From positions 33,561,715-33,625,714 of the forward strand of contig CM046453.1 in the NCBI GenBank assembly GCA_025506515.1: 64,000 nt of DNA. The letters are read 5' to 3'. Shown one piece after another: positions 22,890 through 34,799 of this stretch; positions within the stretch are counted from its first letter, which is position 1; the number at the start of each line of letters is the position of its first letter. Both the position numbers and the translations under genes were made by a program. Source of the DNA: Flaveria trinervia. Lineage: Eukaryota > Streptophyta > Magnoliopsida > Asterales > Asteraceae. The notes under the pieces were generated by a model. That model ran no database searches, was not told the origin of the DNA, and saw only the letters and a program-made list of their open reading frames with translations.

Positions 22890-23580
22890 GTCAAGTTTAG
22901 TTCACACTATGGCAAATGCGGAAGGGTTTTATACCTCTGTATTTGTTTACCGTTGTAAATGCGGAAGAGTAAAACTTATGAGTTTGGACATCCGCATTTG
23001 TATATTGTAGCAAATATGTAAGTTTGAATACTTAAGTTTTCATCTATCCGCATTTGTGCACTGTTGCAAATGCGGCAGAATAAAGTTAATCAGCATTTGT
23101 GCACTGTAGCAAATGCGGTTGATCAAAGTTGTTCAACATTTGCTCACTGTAGCAAATGCAGCTGATCAAACTTGTTCATCATTTGCTCACTGTGGCAATG
23201 CGGCTGACCAAACTTGTTCAGCATTTGCTCACTATAGTAAATACGAAACAGTAAAATTTCCACATTTACTTGATCATCATCCATGGTGATAGAAGATATT
23301 AAGCACTCACTTATTCCTTCTGAATGTATATGTAAAGTGTTGTAGTTACACATATCCACAAGTGCGGATGAGTAAAAAAAATGCGGAAGTGAAATTATCA
23401 TCCGCATTAGCAAATGCGATAGAACACATTTTTTAACACTTCAAACTTTTCATGTATACTTGTTAGACACAAATGCGGTAGAGTAAAATCCTTATCCGCA
23501 TTAGTTTCACTTTGACATAAATAGTTACCCGCATTAGTTATATGCATGGGTTACCTTCACTCGCATTAACCAATGCACTT
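22890..23580. repeat. Array of CAAATGCGG/CCGCATTTG words in element C spacer
   Basis: At least a dozen copies of aaatgcgg or its complement ccgcattt, many facing each other as inverted pairs around a 9-10 bp loop. The best ordered part is the 43-bp tandem repeat listed separately. The word is the same as the TCATCCGCATT word of elements X, E and F. No coding. Confidence 0.8.
23050..23245. repeat. 43-bp tandem repeat with internal hairpin, five copies
   Basis: The word catttg recurs at 23051, 23094, 23137, 23180 and 23222, a period of 43, 43, 43 and 42. In copy 1 the unit holds CCGCATTTG, a nine-base loop, then CAAATGCGG, a perfect inverted repeat. Later copies keep imperfect arms. Confidence 0.85.
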
Positions 23581-24930
23581 ACCTATATTAACTTTTTAAC
23601 TTAATCAAAGGTTAATGTTTCTGTTTTGGTTTTTCTTGTTATAAAGAACTGTCTTTGATTGAGTTCACTTATGAAGTTGATTGAATTCTCTTATGAAGTT
23701 GTTGACTGTTGTTGTGGTCATCAATTTTTACTTGGATTGACTTGTATGACAGAGGGGATACAAGTTTCCCATTGTTTGATTGATCTTGGACTTCTTATGT
23801 TTCCAGGCATCTACATAGGCTAAGATACTATGGTATAACTTATGCACCAACACAGACATTTTCTTTTTTTTTGTTTTGAAGTTTTAGGAAAGTAACGTAA
23901 CATGGTAGATGTTTATAAAATCTTAGTAAAAAATGTTAAATTACTCCCCCTAAAGTTTATATCCTCATTCGGATAGAAACTTTAAAGATTTAAAACTTTT
24001 TGACAATTATGTACTTTTGGTTATTAATAATGAGGAGAAGTATATCTTTTGTTGGGATCATATCAATCTTACATTACACATGTGCATCCTTTATGATAAA
24101 ATGGACATGTTATAAACTTGTTGATTGAAGGTATGTTTGTCCTCTTAAACTCATACCAGGTTGATATTTGGATGAAAGTGATATTTTTCATGTTTTTGGT
24201 TGATTTAAATATTCAACATGTACCTCATACACAAAAGCATGGATTGATCAACTCTCCTTATGTAATGCATGGTAGAACTTTTTTATAACTTTCTTTACCA
24301 GGTTACTTAAGTTATGAGACCTTATTTTCACTGATCCTCATTGGGATTCTTTTACTTTGATCCTTTTCATGATCATCCATATTGGGATTCTTTTCACTTC
24401 ACTTTGGAAGGTGATCCATGATTGGATTCTTTTGTTCATTCACTTGGAATGTATTGCTTTTGTAGATTCATCCAATTTGGATGTGTTCCTCATTGGGAAT
24501 CTTTTGGATGAGTACATCTGCACTATTTGCTTGTTTCATCAGGTCTTTGCTCATCAAAACAAAGGTGAAACTTGATGATGGTGAAAGAGATTAATAAAGT
24601 ATCATTACCTGGTGTGTTTAGGTTACTACACACACATACACTCACATAAGCCAATACATACCTATACTTTGAGATGAGTGTTTCACCATTGAATAAGATT
24701 TTAATTCATCACTGCATGTATTTTCTCTTCCGGGTTGAGCCTACCAACATATCTGGTAAGTCAGACAGTCTCTCAAAATTTGAAACTAAGCACAGTGAAT
24801 GATAATGACTGTAATTATATCATTTCCCAAATATTCTTTTCTTCATCAAAATGACTTCTTTTTGTGATTTTGAGATGTTTTTGATGTTTTGATTGGTTTT
24901 ATTAAAGGTTAATCATGCCAATTGATTGAA
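23581..24930. other. Non-coding remainder of element C pol-env spacer
   Basis: AT-rich, no protein similarity recognised on either strand. The plus-strand open frame at 24357-24575 has no homology I recognise and sits in a spacer, so I do not call it. It includes a tract of TTGGGATTCTTTT-type short repeats at about 24340-24440. Confidence 0.5.
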
Positions 24931-26365
24931 CTAGGAATGCAAACCTACTAGGTTAAATTCCTTAGTAAATAAATCAGCCAATTGATTTTTAGTGGGTACT
25001 TGAATCAATTTGATTAACCCCTTTTCAGCATAGTCTCTCAAAAAGTGATATATAATTTCAGTGTGTTTTGTTTTTGACTGCTGAACTGCATTATTGGTAT
25101 AAAAACAGCTGTTGTGTTATCAATGTGAATTGGTGTGTGCAAGAAGTTAAAACCATAATCAAGCATCTAGTTTATGAATCCAGAGTACTTGAGAGCAACA
25201 AACTGATGTTGCAATATACTCAGCTTCTGCTATTAAGACAGATACGCTTGTCTGCTTCTTGCACTGCCAGGAGACAGTCGTGGGACCAAGAAATTGACAA
25301 CCGCCAGAAATGGATTTCCTATTGAAGTTGCATCCTCCATAATCAATGTCAATGAAGGCATAGAGATTGAAGTCTCCTTCCTTTGGATACCATAACCCAA
25401 GAGCAGGTTCGCCCATAAGATATCTGAATATTCTCTTGACAGCATTTACATGAGATTCCTTAGGATCGGCTTGATATCCGGCACACACACAAACACCAAA
25501 CTTAATGTCAGGCCTACTGACTGTTAGATACATAAGTGAACCAATCATAGATTGATAGTGAGTCTGATCCACTAATTTGCCTTCTGGATCAGGTCCAATC
25601 TTCACTTTAGTATCCATAGGAGTTCTCATAGACTGACAATCAGCAAAGTAGAATTTCTTCAACATTGTTTCCACATATTTTGATTTATTGATGAAGATTC
25701 CATCTGCCGTTTATTAGACATGCACCCCAAGAAAGAAAGTGAGTTCCCCTATTGCACTCATTGAAATTTTAAATTCATAAGGTCTTCAAAGTCTTTACAG
25801 AGTTGCTTGTTTGTTAAGCCAAATATGATATCATTCACATAAATCTGGACTAACAACATGTCTTTTCCTTTTCTCTTTTTGAAAAGAGTCTGATCAGTCT
25901 TCCCTCTTTCATATCCATTTTCAAGAAGAAAAGATGGTAGAGTCTGATACCACTTTCTTGGGGCTTGATGAAGACCATACAAGGCTTTGTCAAGCTTGTA
26001 CACCCTGTGAGGGAAATCTGGATCTTCAAAGCCAGGTGGTTGACTCACATAGACTTCTTTAGCAATCTTTCCATATAAGAATGCACACTTCACATCCATT
26101 TGATATACAGTAAACTTCATGGATGCAGAATATGCGAGAAAGATTCTTATTGCTTCTAATCTGGCAACAGGTGAAAACACTTCATCATAATCAATTCCTT
26201 ATTCTTGAGTGTAACCATGTGCCACCAGCCTTGCTTTATTTCTGATGACGATCCCTCTATCATCAGTTTTGTTTCTGTATAGCCATCGGTGCCGATAGGA
26301 TATTGCCGTTCTTGAATTGTAATTGAATTGTAGCAATTCTTCCTACATGGCTTCAATCCAGCCAT
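24931..26365 (-). pseudogene. pol: Element C reverse transcriptase and RNase H
   Basis: RT is open at 25758-26180: [42 protein letters not shown], and a palm whose catalytic motif reads IYVNDIIFG, so the second catalytic position is Asn instead of Asp. RT connection and RNase H are open at 25159-25674 (GSLMYLTVSRPDIKFGV, GLWYPKEGDFNLYAFIDIDY, AEAEYIATSVCCSQ with the catalytic Glu). The C-terminal part (HIDNTTAVF and the LADLFTKEF end) is degraded at 24931-25158. The YVND change alone should abolish polymerisation. Confidence 0.85.
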
Positions 26366-27998
26366 TGTCTTGAAGAGCCTCTTTGATGTTCTTGGGTACT
26401 TTTTGACAAAGAAAGCATGAGAACAAACAAATGTTCGCTATACTTGACTTGCTTCTTGTCACCCTTTCATTAAGTTCACCAATAATGCTTTCCACTGGAT
26501 GATTCTTGTGTATTCTGGTGGTTGGAATTGAGTCACTAGCAATGGATACATCAAGATTGGAGACATTCAAATGATTACGGTGAGAGGCACCTTCATCTTG
26601 TACTGTTGGGGAATTATGAAGATAATCAGAATCCGTTTCATTGACTGCTTTAGCTTCAGTAGCACTTTGATTGCCTCCACCATTAGATGTTCTTTCTGTT
26701 TCAGCCAGAGGAGTAGCTTGTTTTTGATTTCTGATCTCTATTGACAGATCTTCTGAATGTGATGGTAGTAGGCTTGGACCTCCTTCAGTTGAAACACTTT
26801 GATTTTGTGATGGTTGTCTCATGGGATCAACTTAGAGAGGAACATCTTCGTTCATGTATTCAGTAGATGTAGGAGGAATCAATTGAAAGTCATCTCTTCT
26901 TTCTACACCTGAAGAAGTTTCACCTGAATGTAGATTTCCTGCATCAGACAAGTGAATTGATCAAATGATTTTGTAAATGAGTCAATATCAAACAACCAGT
27001 CGGGACCATTTGTAGATTTGGGAAACGAGAGTTCCTTGAATTGAACATTTGTTAGTTCATCAATAATGTTTAATATTGGATTAAACACTCTGTAAGCCTT
27101 TGAAACAGAAGAATAACCTACAAAGAATCCTTCATCAGACTTAGATGAAAACTTTTCCAAATAGTCTTGGGTGTCTAATATTGAGACAGGACTACCAAAA
27201 GATTTAAAAAATCCAATAAATGGTTTTCTGTGAAACAACAGTTCATATGGAGTCATGTTACTTTCTTTTACAATCAGAGTTTGATTTTGCACAAAGCACG
27301 ATGTGTTAACGGCCTCTGCCTAAAAGGTAATAGGTAGTTTAGCATCTGCTAGCATTATTTTGGCTACTTCAATTAGTGTTCTATTTCTCCTTTCAGCTAC
27401 CCCATTTTGTTGAGGAGTTCTAGCTGCATTGAATTGATGAACAATGCCTTTGGTTGCACAAAATGAACTCATGTCTTCATTTTTAAACTCAGTTCCATTA
27501 TCACTTTTATTGTTTTGACCTTATGATCAAGTTGGTTTTCATTTTTGTGATAAAGTCTGTATTATTTCGGATGCCTCATTTTATGAAGTAAGAAGAAAAC
27601 CCATGTAAATCTTGAAAGTCATCAATGATCACCAAACATTATTGTTTCTTTCCAATGCTAATAAGATGAGTTGGTCCAAATAGATCCATATGAAGTAGCT
27701 TCAATGGAGTATTGTTTACCAGCTTAGATTTGTGAGAAGATTTATATTGTTTTCCTTTGAGGCATGCTGAACAGTGATCAACAAAATGAATTTTTTTTGA
27801 GAAAGACCAACAACATGGTTTCCTTGACCAATGTGTTCATGTTTTTAAAGTTTGTGTGCCCCAAACGTCTGTGCCAAAGCTGGGACTTATCAAATGATGC
27901 TTTTGACAAAAGACATGTTTTTTTCTATTGGTGTTGTAAAATTCAGGTTTAAAACATAGGTGTTATTCTTCCTTGGAGTCTTTAGGACAACCCATTCT
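26343..27998 (-). pseudogene. pol: Element C integrase and integrase-RT linker
   Basis: Copia integrase: zinc region with CSACLKGKQYKSSHKSKLVN at about 27730-27780, then HMDLFGPTHLISIGKKQ (first catalytic Asp). The core is degraded over 27300-27640. The C-terminal region, open at 26903-27292, has FKSFGSPVSILDTQDYLEKF and GFFVGYSSVSKAYRVFN, typical of Sirevirus-type integrase. A Ser/Thr/Asn-rich linker (26343-26822) leads to RT. Several stops. Confidence 0.82.
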
Positions 27999-28768
27999 TC
28001 AGAGATCTAAAATGATTTGATTTCGGAATGTAGCAATGAGTGTCGGTAAAGTGAGTTGAATATTCTTGTCATAGATCTGAGACACGCTTAGAAGATTGAA
28101 GTTCAGTTGTTCATAGTAGTTCACTCTATCAAAGCTCAGCATCCTATTTGTCACAGATCCTTCACCAGTAATTCTCCCAATTTGTGAATCTCCTCCAAAT
28201 GCCACCGTAGTTCCTTGTATTGGTTTGAAGTCTTGAAACAGGGAATGATCTCCAGTTATGTGTCGGGAACATCCACTGTCCACGTACCATAGGATATTAG
28301 ACCTATATGGATGACCCTGCAAGCACAAAAGAACTAATTAGAATGTGGATCCCAAGCCATGATGGTCTTGTGTTTCCCGTTCTTATTCATTATGGTGACT
28401 TCTTGATACTTTCCTCTAAATTGTGATCTATTTAGAGGTGACCTTGGAGATTGCTTGTGATATTTTGCTCGAGTCATCTAATCAACATCAACTAAATAGT
28501 CAGAGGAGTAGGGAAATATTTGGTCTCTATTCTTTTGAAGGAACTTAAACCATTTTTTATTATCAAAAATCATTTTAGGTTTGGGAAGATCAAACTTTTG
28601 CTTAATGATGTGATGTTTGGTTTGTTGACTCTTGCATAATTCTTTTGTGTTACTCCATTCATTGTTTGATCTAGATGTTCTAGATTGATTGGTGGGCAAA
28701 TGATTCCTAACATGGGGTTTAACAAATGATGTTGTTTAGATGAGTTTGTTCTGAGCAATTCTCACTCC
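27999..28768 (-). pseudogene. pol: Element C protease and gag-pol junction
   Basis: Aspartic protease with WYVDSGCSRHITGD in the open frame 27999-28328. DSG is the catalytic triad, and the ICL-type closing region follows (NFNLLSVSQIYDKN). Upstream, 28478-28758 gives Lys/Asn-rich linker peptide in overlapping frames. Element D interrupts at 28769-28773, and the upstream gag part continues from 39388. Confidence 0.8.
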
Positions 28769-28773
28769 CTTCT
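28769..28773. repeat. Target-site duplication of element D, left copy (cttct)
   Basis: cttct directly precedes D's terminal TG at 28774 and recurs at 39383-39387. Confidence 0.95.
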
Positions 28774-30097
28774 TGTCACACCCCAACCTTGACGGCGGAA
28801 ACGTCGAGATGTGAGGGTTAAGATTGTTCACAGCCACATAACTCTATATTATAATGTAAATATTATTATCATAAGTCTTGAAATGAAATGCAATCATAAG
28901 TCTCAAACAAATAATAAGTTCAAACATAACATAACATAAAGTAAACTTTTTATTTCATTAACTAGGTCCAAGTCCTAGATTATAGCATGCTTCAAAAGGA
29001 TCACTTTAAACTTGAGGTTGACCTGAAACATGATAAAATAAGTGTCAACTAAAAATAGTTGGTGAATTTTCCAAGGTTTTCATACATAATATGAAAAAGG
29101 TTACAAGTAGCAATTCATGTCATAGGTCATAAGCAAGTAAGGTTATAGAACACATATCGTTACAACCAAACCTCGACTTGATTACAAGTAAAAAAGATTG
29201 GCTAAGTGTATTTGGTTCCCATGATGAACAAGCATACGTCATCAGGAGCCATCAATACCTCGGCTTTAGCACCAAATAGGCTTGTCAGCCCAAAGATCTA
29301 AGACGTCGCCAGGCTAGCAATAGTTAATGATTGTAAACAAACTATGTATCTCATATAATCACTTACAACACACAAATAACCATGACAAAATATAAAGATG
29401 AATTGCAAGTGCATTACAAGTCTCAAACGTTTATAAGTGTACGATGTATAAGTATCATGTTTCACCCCAAAATAGTGTGAAAAATGTAAAATGGGGCAGG
29501 AAAACTCACTTGTCAAATAAGTATATAATGAAGATCAATAAGAATAATATATGTCGTTCCAAGATAAAACGTCACAAGGCACCTAAATATATCGATTAAC
29601 AATGTTAAAGTTTACTAACGAGTTTAACGATTCAACGGGAGCTAGGGTTTGAATTGATATTTTGGGGTTTCAACAATTAATTCATTAAAATGATATAGTT
29701 GATTTTATTTTTATTCCATGAATATAAATATAATAGTCGAGCGTTTTATTATGAGGCAACGAAAATACTTACGGGAAATAAGGTTTAAATATCAGTTTAA
29801 ACAATCTTTTATAATAATAATAATATTTTTTATACTAATGTTTTAGACAATAGCATACAACAATGTTTGAGTAAAAAAATAATGTAAAGTTTTAAATCTT
29901 TTTTTAGAATCTATATTATATAAACTAAATATTATCATTGTTTTATAAAATGTTTAAATTATCCAGAAAATAAATTTAAAAAAATTAATAAAGTGATTTT
30001 AAAAATACACAAAGTTTATAAATTTATTTTTAATAATTTACAAAAGTTTGTATATATTAAATTTTGAAAGAAAAACAAAAGGAGTGGATTGAGGGTC

Positions 30098-30115
30098 CCC
30101 GGGTTCGAACCCGGG
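30098..30115. repeat. 18-bp palindrome with B-box-like core in element D LTR
   Basis: CCCGGGTTCGAACCCGGG is a perfect palindrome containing GGTTCGAACCC, which matches a tRNA B box (GGTTCGANNCC). On the minus strand, GGTTGGCGTGG about 30 bp upstream weakly recalls an A box. The other LTR keeps 16 bp (38137-38152). It could be a relic of a tRNA or tRNA-derived sequence; no cloverleaf is claimed. Confidence 0.6.
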
Positions 30116-31039
30116 ACCTCAAGTCCACACTCCACGCCAACCACCAGTAAACCAAAGGCCTTAGCCGCGGTTTATCTCCGTTTTAATACCTTTTAAACAT
30201 AACCCAAGGAAAACCACCAAATTGGATGAACCCTAGTATATATTCCAACCAAATTGATCATCTAAACGATGATGATAGCCAAATTAACCATGGGGCTTTT
30301 GTTTCCCAGGCTTAATCGAGCATATCCACGTATGTAACTTACTCGAATCAGTTCGAATTGAAGATGATCCTAATCGAAGAACAAGTCGCAGTCGTAGTAC
30401 TCAATGGATGAGAAATCCCCAATGATAATCCAATTAAACTTGCAGATAGCTTCGAATGATGATCCAGATGCGAAGCCCTATGTTGATTTTGGTTAAACTT
30501 GTTCGGAGCTTGGGTTTCGATAGAGTTGCAGAACCGTGATGAATGAGAGTTCGAATTCGATGTTGGAACTTCTTTCAGATGAAATTGAGGATTGTAATCG
30601 TTTAGGGATTGATAGGTGATCGTTTAAGTTGGTTTAATTATGAAGTGTTAATGCTTGAACGGTTTGGAGATTTAATGCTACGGTTAACCTCTCGTTTTGG
30701 CTTCATAATCGGCATTTAAATGTGTTTATTTAACACTTACATGATCGAAACGGTTGTTCGAAGGTTTTAGGACCGTTTCGGGTTGTGGAATCGTCGGATT
30801 TTGAGGGTTTACGGCGGCCGGAGCGTCGCCGAAGAGTTGGCCGGCGATTGGCCGGAAAATCGGGGAAAAATAAGGGCGGTGGTTTGTTTTTTTTTTATTT
30901 TTATTATTATTATTATTTACAGGATTACCCCCTGTAGTTTCAAAAGTTATCATTTTATGCATAAAACCTTTATTTTAAGTTTTTAAAAAAAATGACAACT
31001 AACCCCCCTTAAGTAATTAGTTCTAATTTAAGGTTATTA

Positions 31040-31230
31040 AGTTTCTTTTATTATTATTATTATTACTATTAATATTGTTATTAATATTATTATTTTTATT
31101 ATTATTATTAATATTATTATCTTTATTATTATTATTATTATTATTGTTATTATTATTATTATTATTATTATCCTTATTATAACTTGTATTATTATTACTA
31201 CTATTAATATTAATATTATTATTTTTATTT
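31040..31230. repeat. (TTA)n microsatellite in element D 3' LTR
   Basis: About 190 bp of TTA/TAA-rich triplets with interruptions. Its minus-strand translation is a meaningless poly-Asn frame. Confidence 0.9.
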
Positions 31231-31365
31231 TTAACCTTCATATATTAAAAGTTAGTGATAACTAAAAAAAAAAGAATAAGCATATGAGTTTCATAATTGT
31301 CAATAGTGACCTTTATAAAAATAAACAAAGTTAACTTTTAATTAAAAAAAATAGAAGATGTTACA

Positions 31366-31383
31366 GTCTCCCCAACTTAAAAG
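31366..31383 (-). promoter_or_regulatory. Polypurine tract of element D
   Basis: The minus strand reads cttttaagttggggagac, ending directly at the inner edge of the 3' LTR. It would prime plus-strand cDNA. Confidence 0.8.
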
Positions 31384-31700
31384 AATTTTGTCCCGAAATT
31401 AAAAGAAATGAAACTATACAAATAAGAACGGGTATTTCTTCTTCATGTGCTCCTCACGTTCCCAAGTAAATTCGGCGCCACGTTTATTTTCGCAACGAAC
31501 CTTGACGATTGGGGTTGTTGTGATTCTAGTCTTCTTCATTATGCGATCCATGATTTCAGCGGGTTTCTCGACAAAATGCAAGGACTCGTCAATTTGGATG
31601 TCTTCCAACGGGATATGCAGACTTTCGTCAGCCAAGCACTTTCTCAAATTGAGACGTGAAATACAGGATGAACTCCACTAAGGTCGGAAGGTAGCTCCAG
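31384..31700 (-). pseudogene. pol: Element D chromodomain-like integrase tail
   Basis: Open at 31414-31647: HFVEKPAEIMDRIMKKTR, then TPIVKVRCENKRGAEFTWERE and KKYPFLFV, the usual C-terminal chromodomain-like pattern (VKV-W/C, TWE, YP-LF) of chromovirus integrase. The first aromatic position of the KVRW word is Cys here. It is separated from the main integrase frame by a frame break near 31650-31760. Confidence 0.75.
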
Positions 31701-31759
31701 TTTATAAGCCACTTTCCCAATTTTTTTCAGGATTTTGAAAGGCCCTACAAACCTTGGAG

Positions 31760-32731
31760 CTAGTTTCCCTTCTTTCCAAAGCGAACCACACCTTTCCACG
31801 GCGAAACCTTAAGAAGAACCATCTCCCCAACTTGGAATTCCAATGGCTTACGTCGCTTGTCAGCATAGCTCTTTTGACGACTTCTCGCCACTTCAAGGTT
31901 CTTGCGAATAATAGAAACTTTATCGGTCGTCTCTTGTATAAGTTCAGGACCAGTGATGAAGTTTTCGCCAATGTCGGTCCAACAGATCGGTGAACGACAT
32001 TTTCGACCATAAAGTGCTTCAAACGGTGCCATCTTGATCCTCGAGTGGTAACTATTGTTATACAAAAATTCCGTGATCGGTAGATGCGTATCCCAATCGC
32101 CACCAAAGTCAAGAACACACAGACGTAGCAAATCCTCCAAGGTTTGGATCGTTCGCTTGGTTTGAACATCAGTTTGAGGATGGTAAGCCGTGCTTAGGTC
32201 CAATTGAGTACCCAAGAGTTCTTGCATAGACGTCCAAAAATGCGAAGTGAAACGAGCGTCTCGGTCGGATATGATGTGCAGAGGTACCCCATGACGACTT
32301 ACAATTTCATCAACGTATATACGGGCTAACCTTGATGTCTTGTAAGTGTCACGTATAGGTATAAAATGTGCTGATTTGGTCAATCGGTCAACGATCACCC
32401 ATATGCTATCATGTCCTCGAGAGGTTCGGGGTAGCTTTGTTATGAAGTCCATAGATATGTGTTCCCATTTCCACATAGGAATCTCAGGTTGCTCAAGTAA
32501 TCCACTTGGATGTTGATGTTCAGCTTTAACCTTCGTACATGTGAGACACTTAGCTACATAAGTCGCTATGTCTTTCTTCATTCCCGGCCACCAATATTGA
32601 CCACGTAGGTCCATGTACATCTTATCGGAACCAGGATGAATAGAATAACGAGTTTGATGAGCTTCGTTCATAATAAAGGTACGAATGTTATCGCGATTTG
32701 GAATCCAAATGCGATTGGCGAAGTACATCAA
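31760..32731 (-). pseudogene. pol: Element D integrase, catalytic Glu replaced
   Basis: A 323-residue open frame. HHCC zinc region: [12 protein letters not shown] and [12 protein letters not shown]. Core: [16 protein letters not shown] (first Asp region), [15 protein letters not shown] (second Asp). The third catalytic position, Glu in the family's DGQSERTIQ, reads DVQTKRTIQ, so Lys replaces Glu. The GPY/F approach region ([18 protein letters not shown]) follows. Length and order are near normal for a gypsy integrase, but the D,D,E triad is broken. Confidence 0.88.
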
Positions 32732-33700
32732 CCCATTGGTTTCGTTTCCAACTAGGTTAGAAGATTATGCTCCAATTCATCCTTCATTCTTCCGTCTCGT
32801 TGAATCATTTGTTGAGCCTCCAGGATGCTAGACTCCATGTCACTATCTATTCTCAGTTTTGTAGTAGTACGGTGGTCTCGTTGACATCTAGTCGGATCTC
32901 AGTATCGAACTCACCCAAAGTGTCAAACCATTGACGCCGATCACGAATTTCTTGGAATGAGATCATCTTGTTGTGAATCTTTCGGCTTAGTGCATCGGCT
33001 ACAACGTTTGCTTTACTAGGATGGTAACGAATGTCACAATCATAGTCACTAATCAACTTCACCCAACGACGTTGTCTCATGTTGAGATCTTTTTGATTGA
33101 AAACATGTTGAAGGCTTTTGTGATCGGTGTAGACTATACATTGCGTACCATACAAGTAGTGCCTCCAAATGTTCAAAGCAAATACAACAACACCAAGCTC
33201 GAGATCGTGAGTTGTGTAATTCACCTCGTGAACCTTCAATTGCCTCGATGAGTAAGCTATGACCTTCCCTCATTGCATAAGAACACAACCAAGGCCTTGT
33301 TTAGATGCATCACAATACACGCTGAATCGTCGTTTCCATTGGGTAGGGTCAGGATAGGAGCATTGCATAACTTATGCTTTAACGCTTCAAAAGCTTCTTC
33401 TTGCTCGGAACCCCACTCGAATGGTTTATTCTTTTGTGTCAAAGTAGTGAGCGGTTTCGCGATCCTCGAGAAATTGGCAATGAATCGCCGATAATAACGA
33501 GCAAGACCAAGAAAAGAACGAACTTCGGTAGGAGTTTTAGGAACACACCAATTCTTCACACCTTCCACCTTTGCAGGATCAACGTGAATTCCTTGGCTAT
33601 TCACCACGTGTCCTAGAAATTGAACTTCCTCGAGCCAGAAGTCACACTTCGAGAACTTTGCGTACAATTGCTCTTTCTTTAACAACTCAAGAACCAATCT
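32732..33700 (-). pseudogene. pol: Element D RNase H and RT thumb/connection
   Basis: RT thumb and connection are open at 33257-33703 ([41 protein letters not shown]). RNase H is open at 32853-33239 ([21 protein letters not shown] with the Glu, [11 protein letters not shown] with an Asp) and connects to integrase through VADALSRK. A frame break separates the two near 33250, where the first RNase H Asp is lost from the open frame. Confidence 0.84.
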
Positions 33701-33703
33701 CAA

Positions 33704-34799
33704 ATGCAGTTCATGATCGGTGTTGGACTTGGAATAGATAAGTATGTCTTCAAATGAAGACGATCACAAACTTGTCTAGATAAGGCTTGCATACTCGGTT
33801 CATGAGATCCATGAAGACAGCAGGAGCATTGGTTAAACCAAAAGGCATCACCATAAACTCATAGTGTCCATAACGAGTACGGAAAGCGGTCTTTGGGATA
33901 TCACCATCATGGAATCGCAATTGATGATAGCCAGAACGTAAATTGATCTTCGAGAAAATAGCAGCTCCTTGAAGTTGGTCAAACAAATCATCAATACGAG
34001 GAAGAGGATAACGGTTCTTGATGGTAAGCTTGTTAAGATCACGATAATCGATGCACATACGAAACGATCCATCTTTCTTCTTCACGAAAAGAACAGGTGC
34101 ACCCCAAGGCGAAGAACTAGGATGGATGAAGCCCTTCTCGGATAGCTCTTGAAGTTGACTAGAGAGTTCTTGCATTTCCGATGGTGCAAGCCAATATGGT
34201 GACTTAGCCACGGGGTTTGCTCCTGGTATCAAGTCGATTTTAAACTCAACTTCACGCACGGGAGGTAAACCACTAAGGTCATCGGGAAATACTTCAGGAA
34301 AGTCTCGTACGATAGGGACATCCTTAAGTTCTTTCCCTTTGACTTTCGTGTTGACCACGTAAGCCAAGAAGGCCATATACTTCTTGCTTAAGCACTTTTG
34401 GGCTTGAGTGCAAGACATGAGTTTAAGTCCTTTGGAAGATTTTTCACCAAACACTTTCAAAGTATCACCAGAGGGTAATGGTATACGAATACACTTCTCA
34501 AAGCAAATGATCTCGACATGGTGTTTGGCTAACCAATCCATACCAATGATGACGTCGAAGCTTCCAAGTTTCATAGGGATAAGATCGATAAGAAAATCTT
34601 GCGTGTGGAGACTTAAGATGCAATCACGAATAATGACGTCAAGGGTGATCGGTTCTCCATCGGCAACTTCAACAGTAAGGGGTCTTTCTAGTCTCGTATG
34701 TGGCTTAGCAAGTATAGGTTCAAACTCTAACGAAACAAAACTCTTATCGGCTCCAGAATCAAATAGGACATAGGCATAAGTTTTATTAATAAGGAACAT
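33704..34799 (-). pseudogene. pol: Element D protease and reverse transcriptase
   Basis: A 349-residue open frame (33750-34799): protease with [13 protein letters not shown] and [10 protein letters not shown], the linker [21 protein letters not shown] with [32 protein letters not shown] and [16 protein letters not shown]. It ends exactly at the catalytic site: FVIVFI is followed by a one-base insertion and a substitution (33750-33760), which remove both Asp residues and create a stop. The S-K-[IN]-D/N-L palm position reads KINL, so the first catalytic Asp is also Asn here. Confidence 0.88.

Larger units (their letters stand above)
28774..31365 (-). repeat. Element D 3' LTR (2592 bp)
   Basis: Outer end tgtcacacccc, inner end gatgttaca next to the polypurine tract. 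Collinear over its whole length with 36815-39382. Differences are mostly single-base length changes in homopolymer runs plus a longer TTA microsatellite. It contains a tRNA-like palindrome at 30098-30115. Confidence 0.95.

Noticed and set aside
30085..30180. A functional tRNA gene
   Set aside because: Only a palindrome and B-box match are visible; no acceptor stem or anticodon arm could be folded.
31023..31241. Poly-asparagine open frame on the minus strand
   Set aside because: Translation of a TTA/TAA microsatellite inside an LTR.
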